From the NCBI GenBank assembly GCA_002221445.1, contig NMUI01000181.1:1-34922 (forward strand): DNA of 34,922 nucleotides, given 5' to 3'. The stretch comes from Phenylobacterium zucineum (GTDB lineage Bacteria; Pseudomonadota; Alphaproteobacteria; Caulobacterales; Caulobacteraceae). The position numbers and the translations under genes were made by a program. How positions within the stretch are numbered: the first letter of the stretch is position 1; every line of letters begins with the position of its first letter. The notes below the pieces were generated by a model. It had not been told where the DNA came from. It did no database searches and was given only the letters and a program-made list of their open reading frames with translations. Positions 28,780 through 34,922 of this stretch are shown in pieces.

Positions 28780-30590
28780 TTAGACCAGCCCCTTGCCGTC
28801 CTCGCCGATGACACTGCCGATGTCCTGCCCATCATCTGCCAGGATCATTTCGTTATGTGCCTTGCCGGACGGGATCATGGGCAGGCAGTTTTCTTCCTTG
28901 GTCACCCGACAATCAAACAGGACCGGCTTATCGCAGGCGATCATCTCCAGAATCTTGCCGTCCAGCTCGTCGGGGGTTTCAGCCCGAATACCCACGCCGC
29001 CAAAGGCTTCGGCTAACTTCACGAAGTCGGGCAGGCTGGCGGAATAGGAATGAGAATAACGCTCGCCGTGCAACAGCTGCTGCCATTGGCGGACCATACC
29101 CATCCATTCGTTATTCAGGATGAAAATCTTAATGGGCAGACCATGCTGAACCGCGCAGCTCATTTCCTGCATGGTCATCTGCACGCTGGCATCGCCGGCA
29201 ATGTCGATCACCAGGCTATTCGGATGGGCCAGCTGCACCCCGATGGCGGCAGGCAGGCCATAGCCCATGGTCCCCAGACCGCCAGAGGTCATCCAGCGAT
29301 TAGGCTCCTCAAAATGCAGGAACTGGGCCGCCCACATTTGGTGCTGGCCGACCTCGGTGGTGATGTAGGTGTCACGGTCCTTGGTCAGGGCCTGTAACCG
29401 CTCCAGGGCGTATTGCGGCTTGATGAGCTTGGCATCGGGGCTGTAACTGAAGGACTTCCGCGCCCGCCATTTTTCGATCTGTCCCCACCAGGCATTGAGC
29501 GCGGATTTATCAGCCTTCAGTTTCGGTGCCTTCCAGGCGCTGATCAGGTCTTCCAGCACGCTGCCCGCGTCGCCGATAATGCCGATGTCGACCCGGACAT
29601 TCTTCGAAATCGACGACGGATCAATGTCGATATGGATCTTCTTGCTGCCTGGCGAGAAGGCATCCAGACGCCCGGTGACCCGGTCGTCAAAGCGGGCTCC
29701 CACGCAGATCATCACGTCGCAGTCGTGCATGGCGTTATTGGCTTCAAAACTGCCATGCATACCGAGCATACCCAGCCATTGCGGATCGCTGGCGGGAAAG
29801 GCCCCCAGGCCCATGAGAGTCGAGGTGACCGGTGCGCCAGTCAGCTTGGCCAGGTCCCGTAGCAGGGTGCTGGCCCTAGGACCGGCATTGATGACACCGC
29901 CGCCGGTATAGAAGATCGGCCGTTTTGCGCCCGCGATCAGGGCCGCAGCCTGAGCAATCTTGGCTGGATCACCCTTGGTGCGGGGGGCGTAGTTATGGGC
30001 GTGCTTGACGGCTTGCGGGCGCTGATAAACCCCCTTAGCGAACTGGACGTCCTTGGGGATGTCAATGACCACCGGGCCCGGACGGCCATGGGTGGCAATA
30101 TGAAAGGCCTCATGCAGGACGGCCGGCAGGTCGGCGACGTTCTTGACCAGATAGTTGTGCTTGGTCACCGAACGGGTCATGCCGATGGTGTCGCATTCCT
30201 GGAAGGCGTCGGTGCCGATCAGGTGGGTGGCCACCTGTCCCGTAATGACCACCATGGGAATGGAGTCCATCAGGGCATCGACAATGCCGGTAATCGCGTT
30301 GGTGGCACCAGGGCCAGAGGTCACCAGAACCACACCAGGCTTGCCGGTGGACCGGGCATAGCCCTCTGCCGCATGGGTCGCCCCTTGTTCATGGCGCACC
30401 AGAATATGCCGCAGCTGGTCTTCCCGATCGAACAGAGCGTCATAGATCGGCAGGACGGCACCACCCGGATAGCCGAACAGTACCTCGACCCCTGATCGAT
30501 CATGGCTTGGACCACCATTTCGGCGCCCGACATGATGTTCTGGTCGGCGGTGGCGTCGTCAGCGGCTTGCAGAGATTGATGGACGGTCAT
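28780..30590 (-). CDS. ilvI: Acetolactate synthase large subunit (one frame break near 30489-30492)
   Basis: RHEQGATHAAEGYARSTGKPGVVLVTSGPGATNAITGI; adding one G to the GGGG run joins [26 protein letters not shown]. Confidence 0.95.
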
Positions 30591-30616
30591 GGTCTTGGCC
30601 TAGGGAAGAGGGCATT

Positions 30617-30688
30617 AAAAAAGGCCCGCTGGGGGCCCGGTTGCAAGCGACCTTTCACGGACTGAGATCAGTCCGCAGCAGGTCGCTT
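30617..30688 (-). promoter_or_regulatory. Transcription attenuator upstream of ilvI
   Basis: Hairpin AAGCGACCT...AGGTCGCTT (30688-30645) with inner GGACTG/CAGTCC, followed by terminator GGCCC-ccagc-GGGCC-TTTTTT (30637-30617). Confidence 0.75.
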
Positions 30689-30712
30689 ATCAAGTACGAG
30701 GATCTGACGCAA
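30668..30712 (-). CDS. Putative ilv leader peptide MRQILVLDKRPAAD
   Basis: TTG CGT CAG ATC CTC GTA CTT GAT AAG CGA CCT GCT GCG GAC TGA; GGAG seven nt upstream; four consecutive Ile-Leu-Val-Leu codons. Confidence 0.7.
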   Translation of the reverse strand: MRQILVLDKRPAAD

Positions 30713-30789
30713 AGGTCTGCTCCGAAAACTAAGGCATAAGACTTGCCATGCCCCGCAAACGCCGTCAACCCGCAGGTGCGGGGTTGATT

Positions 30790-31695
30790 TCACCCGATCC
30801 ACAAATTCAGGGCTGCGAGCTGTTCCTTTGGGTCAAGGCTGTTGATCCGGGGCCAATCAGCCATTTGCCCCCGCGCCCAGGTGGTCTGGCGTTTGGCATA
30901 GCGGCGAGTCTCCATTTGGGCGGCGGCGATGGCGGCTTCCAGGCTGATTTCACTCCGCTGATGAGCGGCCAGTTCCCGATAGCCCACCGCCTTCATGGCC
31001 GGCAGGGAAGGGGGCAGGTTTCGGGCGGCCAGGGCCGCGACCTCCTCCAAGGCACCCGCCCCCATCATGGCCTCGAACCTAGCGTCGCACTGGGCGTAGA
31101 GTGGTTCGCGGGGCGGCTCTAAGACCAGACCCCGCCACAATCCTTCCGGCAAAGCGCCGACATTGTCGGACTGCCAATCCGATAGGCTGCGGCCCGTGCC
31201 TGCATAGACTTCCCAGGCCCGCGACAGGCGCTGGCGGTCCCTGGGCATGATCCGGGCTTCTGCAATAGGATCGGCCTTAGCCAAGCGCGCCCGAAATGCG
31301 TCTTCCCCCAAGGCGTCATACTCAGCGTGAACCTTGGTGCGGAGTCCGTGGGGCAGGGGCGGCACGACGGCTAGACCCTTGGTGAGGGCGCGGAAATAGA
31401 GGCCTGTGCCGCCCACCACGACATATGGCCGACCGTCTTTGATGATTGCGTTGGCGGCGTCGAGCCAGCGCCCGACGGACCAGCCATCCGCCGCGTCGGC
31501 GACGCCCACAAGATGGTGGGGAACCGCCGCCATGTCCGCCGCCGACGGCGCGGCGCTCAATATCGGCAAGTCTTTATAGAGCTGCAAAGCATCCGCGCCG
31601 ATGATCTCAGCGCCCAACTTCTGAGCCAAAGCCAGGGCCAAGGCCGACTTGCCGCTTGCCGTCGGACCAGCGATCAGCCAGATGCGGGGCGTCAT
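30790..31695 (-). CDS. miaA: tRNA dimethylallyltransferase
   Basis: MTPRIWLIAGPTASGKSALALALAQKLGAEIIGADALQLYKDLPILSAAPS...VVVGGTGLYFRALTKGLA. Confidence 0.96.
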   Translation of the reverse strand: MTPRIWLIAGPTASGKSALALALAQKLGAEIIGADALQLYKDLPILSAAPSAADMAAVPHHLVGVADAADGWSVGRWLDAANAIIKDGRPYVVVGGTGLYFRALTKGLAVVPPLPHGLRTKVHAEYDALGEDAFRARLAKADPIAEARIMPRDRQRLSRAWEVYAGTGRSLSDWQSDNVGALPEGLWRGLVLEPPREPLYAQCDARFEAMMGAGALEEVAALAARNLPPSLPAMKAVGYRELAAHQRSEISLEAAIAAAQMETRRYAKRQTTWARGQMADWPRINSLDPKEQLAALNLWIG

Positions 31696-32587
31696 GCAGA
31701 TTGCCCTTACCCTTGTCGGTCCAAATACCGACCTCGTCACCGCCGCCCTCGGCGAGATCAACCCAGGGCTCGCAGCGCTGGGGGCTCGCGTCAAGGCGTC
31801 AAGACACCTCGGGCCGGGGGCCACTGACTTATTGTTGGAGGGGGGCGAGGTCGGGGCCCTGCGCCGGTGGGCGGCTGAAACCCTTGGCGACCGCCCGATC
31901 GACCTCTGCATTCAGCCTTGGGAAGGCCGGCGCAAGGGCCTGCTGATCGCCGACATGGACTCCACCATCATCGGCTGCGAGTGCCTGGACGAGCTGGCCG
32001 ACTTTGCCGGGGTCAAGGATCAGGTCTCGGCCATCACCGAGCGGGCCATGCGCGGCGAGCTGGACTTCGACGCCGCCCTACGGGAGCGAGTGGCCATGCT
32101 CAGGGGCCTGTCCATCGACGCCCTGCAGGCGGCCTATGACGAGCGGGTCCGCCTCAATCCCGGCGCCCGGACCCTGGTGCGGACCATGGCCCATCACGGC
32201 GCCCGCTGCATGCTGGTCTCCGGCGGCTTCACCTTCTTCACCGAGCGGGTGGCGGCGGCGGCGGGCTTTCATGGCCACAGGTCCAACACGCTGATCACTC
32301 AGGGCGATAAGCTGACCGGTGCGGTGGCCGATCCCATTCTCGGACGTCAGGCCAAGCTGGACGCCCTGCTGGGCGAAACCGCCGCCCTCAACCTCGACCC
32401 CGCCCGCAACATGGCCCTGGGCGACGGCGCCAATGACCTCGCCATGATCGAAGCGGCGGGCCTAGGCCTCGCCTACCGCGCCAAGCCCATCGTCGCGGCC
32501 CAAGCCGACGCCAAGCTCGACCATACGGACCTGACGGCGGCGCTCTATTTCCAGGGCTATCGGGTGGAGGAGTTTGTGGAGGATTAA
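31694..32587 (+). CDS. serB: Phosphoserine phosphatase
   Basis: GLLIADMDSTIIGCECLDELADFAG...MLVSGGFTFFTERVAAAAGF...MALGDGANDLAMIEAAGLGLAYRAKP. Confidence 0.96.
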   Translation: MQIALTLVGPNTDLVTAALGEINPGLAALGARVKASRHLGPGATDLLLEGGEVGALRRWAAETLGDRPIDLCIQPWEGRRKGLLIADMDSTIIGCECLDELADFAGVKDQVSAITERAMRGELDFDAALRERVAMLRGLSIDALQAAYDERVRLNPGARTLVRTMAHHGARCMLVSGGFTFFTERVAAAAGFHGHRSNTLITQGDKLTGAVADPILGRQAKLDALLGETAALNLDPARNMALGDGANDLAMIEAAGLGLAYRAKPIVAAQADAKLDHTDLTAALYFQGYRVEEFVED

Positions 32588-32827
32588 GACACCGGGCTAA
32601 GGCTGCGATTATGTAGACAAGGCACCCGCGTCCGGCGGTGCTGACGGCTGACTCCTGGCATGTGTCTGAGGCGCGGCAATCTCGGATCAAGATGTGGATT
32701 GCGGATCGGTTGGAGAAGGTGCAGGCGGGAAGGTGATCTTGGTCATCGGAGGCTTACCGGGGACAGAATGATCGGGCGTTTCCTGCGTCCAGGTGGACGC
32801 AGTGCGTCGCGAACAATTCTCTGTTTT

Positions 32828-32942
32828 TCCCTGTTCCAACTTATTCTCGCGCACCTGAAGGCGCGCGTTTTCCGCTCATGCTCCTCATTCTTCGGAGAAT
32901 TCTGGCCGTTGTCATGCCCGCTGCCCTGCACGGGAACAGGGA
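32828..32942. repeat. Spaced inverted repeat TCCCTGTTCC / GGAACAGGGA
   Basis: Arms at 32828-32837 and 32933-32942 are exact reverse complements, lying between serB and the recombinase module. Confidence 0.55.
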
Positions 32943-33013
32943 ATTTGTGTCGTTATGGCAGGGAATGCGTTCTCGGCTATCAGGGATCTAGATCGGCAGG
33001 CATTCGATCTAGG

Positions 33014-33733
33014 CTATCGGCGGGAGAGCGCCGTTCTCGTGAGCTGCTCAAGCTTCTCGATCAGCCGATCGTAAGTTCGATCGACAACTGAGATTGCGGC
33101 TTCGTCCCAGACCCAAGTTGGTTCGCCCGGGTAGACGCCTGCGGACACGAGATCGCGCATCAACAACGCTCGTGCCGCATCTAAGATTCCAAGACTGTCG
33201 AACAGATCGTCGATCGCGGAGCTTACCCCGGTAAGGCCGACAATATCGATCGCCACCAATTTAGACGTGAGGATTACCTCGCCCTGGCTGGCTTTGAAGT
33301 TGGCGAGCGCGTCCGCGTTGGGGCCGCCTCGACTTTCAAAGCTAGACATCGCTGATCGGAACGTCGGATCGGCCCAGAGCGACACGATGTTGAGAACAAC
33401 CTCCTCCGGCTCCGGCGTTCGGACAAAGACGGCCGCGCGTTCCGCTTCTCTACGATGATGCCCCTTGAATTCCTTTGCGTAGGCACGGTGGATCGTCCAG
33501 CTGGTCGGCCCCTCGTCGAGCCCACCAAGAAAGATTCTCTCGCAGTCGCCATGATACAGAAACCGCTTTCGGAAGCAGGGCGAAGAGACTGCGCACACCG
33601 ACATTGGCAGGTGCGCAACATGCATGATTAGGGCCTCAGCGAGCTGCGCGCGGCGATCCGGATCCTCCGACCAGCCCCGCTGCCAAGCTCCAAGAGCCTC
33701 GAGGAACTCGTCCGAATACACTGTCGATGTCAT
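33014..33733 (-). CDS. Hypothetical protein translationally coupled to recombinase
   Basis: About 239 aa ORF starting MTSTVYSDEFLEALGAWQRGW; ATGA overlap (33730-33733) with the upstream recombinase stop. No family recognised. Confidence 0.65.
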   Translation of the reverse strand: MTSTVYSDEFLEALGAWQRGWSEDPDRRAQLAEALIMHVAHLPMSVCAVSSPCFRKRFLYHGDCERIFLGGLDEGPTSWTIHRAYAKEFKGHHRREAERAAVFVRTPEPEEVVLNIVSLWADPTFRSAMSSFESRGGPNADALANFKASQGEVILTSKLVAIDIVGLTGVSSAIDDLFDSLGILDAARALLMRDLVSAGVYPGEPTWVWDEAAISVVDRTYDRLIEKLEQLTRTALSRR

Positions 33734-34899
33734 GCAGCCTCCCAAACCTCATTGAGAATTTTGGCGGCCAACGCGGCCTTATCCTGCGGCAAGAAGCGGC
33801 CGTAGTGCTTGGCGACCATGTCCGGCGTGTCTTGGATCGCGTAGCTCGCTTGCTCGTAGGATCCCGTCATTTTGAGTATGTGGGTAGCGAGTACGTCGCG
33901 AACGTTGTGCGGCCCATGAGGTGGTAAGCTGGCGATCGCGCCACGGCCCGTGTATGGGTTGAAGATCCCATAGCGTTGGATCGTCAGACGCCACGCCTCA
34001 TAGAACGTGTTCTGATCGTAGCCCGCATCGCTGCTGGACCGCTTGATGGTCTTGGCGAAGAACGTGCCAGGGTCTGGAGCGCCGCGCAGCAGCAGGGGGC
34101 GATGATGATCGATCCACTCGTCGATGTTCGAGTAGAGGTTTCCTAGGTCCGGTAGCAGCAAGCGGAACGGACGACCTCCAAAGAACGACGAATGGTGGTT
34201 CTTGAAAGCCATGCTCGGAATGAAAACTTCCCACCCCCCATCCCGCTCGCTCCATCGCAGCTCTCCGCAGCGGCGATCAGCGAGCTGCCGCTCGGATCTC
34301 GGGGTGCCATCGCGGGGACAGACGAGAAGCTCCCGAAGGTTTCTCTGCCTAAGACCGAGGTGAAGCCCGAGGCGGATCAACAGTAGAGACCGGACGGCCT
34401 CCGCCTTCGATTTCGGGTATCGGCACCCATCAGGCATCAATCGCACAATCTCATCTGCGATCCTCCGATACTCGGAAAGCGGGCTGTCTGCTTCGAGCAC
34501 GGCCAAGATGGGCTCGAATGGATCCCGGTGAACTCTGGCGATCCGCTGGATCTCCTTGGCTCGCGCGAGACCGTAGGCATGCATGGTGGCGCACTCCCCA
34601 GCCCAGTTTGTGCGGGCGCGTGCGATGTCGTCTTCGGAGATGAGGCCGGGAATTGGGCGTAGGCGGTCGACAAGGCGAGGCGTTTGCGTGATCCACCCAG
34701 TCTCCGGAGCGGTCAGGACGACACCTACCCGCAGCATGTCGACTTCCCAGGCGGTGTAGAAACCGCGCCGCGCTTCCCGCCATCGGAGATACCAGTCCCA
34801 GATCGCTGGAAAGGCGAGCAAGCCAGAGCTGAGGTTGGCTAGGGAAACGCCTCGTCCCCTGACCGCTCCCCGCGGTGACGCGGCAAGAGCTCCAAACAT
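33730..34899 (-). CDS. Tyrosine recombinase/phage integrase family protein
   Basis: LGLRQRNLRELL (Arg I), HGPHNVRDVLATHIL (HxxR), DTPDMVAKHYGRF (catalytic Tyr). An in-frame stop lies just upstream of the ATG at 34899. Confidence 0.8.
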   Translation of the reverse strand: MFGALAASPRGAVRGRGVSLANLSSGLLAFPAIWDWYLRWREARRGFYTAWEVDMLRVGVVLTAPETGWITQTPRLVDRLRPIPGLISEDDIARARTNWAGECATMHAYGLARAKEIQRIARVHRDPFEPILAVLEADSPLSEYRRIADEIVRLMPDGCRYPKSKAEAVRSLLLIRLGLHLGLRQRNLRELLVCPRDGTPRSERQLADRRCGELRWSERDGGWEVFIPSMAFKNHHSSFFGGRPFRLLLPDLGNLYSNIDEWIDHHRPLLLRGAPDPGTFFAKTIKRSSSDAGYDQNTFYEAWRLTIQRYGIFNPYTGRGAIASLPPHGPHNVRDVLATHILKMTGSYEQASYAIQDTPDMVAKHYGRFLPQDKAALAAKILNEVWEAA

Positions 34900-34922
34900 T
34901 AGAGCATAGTCCGATCAGATTG
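34898..34922. repeat. Possible edge of another intergenic palindromic element
   Basis: ttagagcatagtccgatcagattg resembles alphaproteobacterial intergenic repeat arms; truncated by the window, so weak. Confidence 0.25.

Noticed and set aside
28793-30495. Several plus-strand ORFs opposite ilvI
   Set aside because: Antisense to a highly conserved biosynthetic enzyme; low-complexity shadow translations.
30733-30753. ATG-started ORF MASLMP as the ilv leader peptide
   Set aside because: No run of Ile/Leu/Val codons and it terminates before the hairpins; the TTG-started ORF fits attenuation far better.
32660-33091. 143-aa plus-strand ORF over the junction region
   Set aside because: Spans the inverted repeats and runs into the opposite-strand gene; no domain or ribosome-binding site, judged spurious.
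1-34922. CRISPR array, rRNA or canonical tRNA
   Set aside because: No regularly spaced direct repeats, rRNA signatures or cloverleaf tRNA identified by reading both strands; only tmRNA carries a tRNA-like domain.

Overview
The window looks like a Caulobacterales-type alphaproteobacterial chromosome segment. Organism is inferred from gene content only. The left half holds ctrA (-), a small membrane protein plus fliI-fliJ (+), a PhzF-like gene, a DUF4282-like gene, and a flagellar operon on the minus strand (fliF-fliG-fliH/flbE-fliN-flbD-flhA). The middle holds a serine hydrolase, a C13-like peptidase, a thioesterase, an SspB-alpha-like adaptor, an alkylsulfatase-type metallo-beta-lactamase, a permuted two-piece tmRNA (tag ANDNFAEEIRLAA), an IspZ-like gene and ilvH. 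The right half holds Nudix, ATP-grasp-like, cyclophilin, VIT1, DUF1993, a second divergent alkylsulfatase-like MBL, GST, folE, a BLUF photoreceptor, a truncated hemoglobin, a GFA-family gene, ilvI with an upstream attenuator, miaA and serB. The right end is accessory: a tyrosine recombinase coupled to an unknown protein. Main observations: (1) 11 frame breaks in 9 otherwise intact genes, all explained by missing bases and mostly in short homopolymers, which points to uncorrected sequencing deletions; (2) a TTG-started ilv leader peptide MRQILVLDKRPAAD* with a terminator and alternative hairpins; (3) a compact folE-BLUF-truncated hemoglobin cluster; (4) an alkylsulfatase paralog with a degraded metal site; (5) overlapping divergent start codons of miaA and serB; (6) a dispersed palindromic repeat; (7) a recombinase plus unknown-protein pair at the edge. 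No CRISPR, rRNA or canonical tRNA was recognised.
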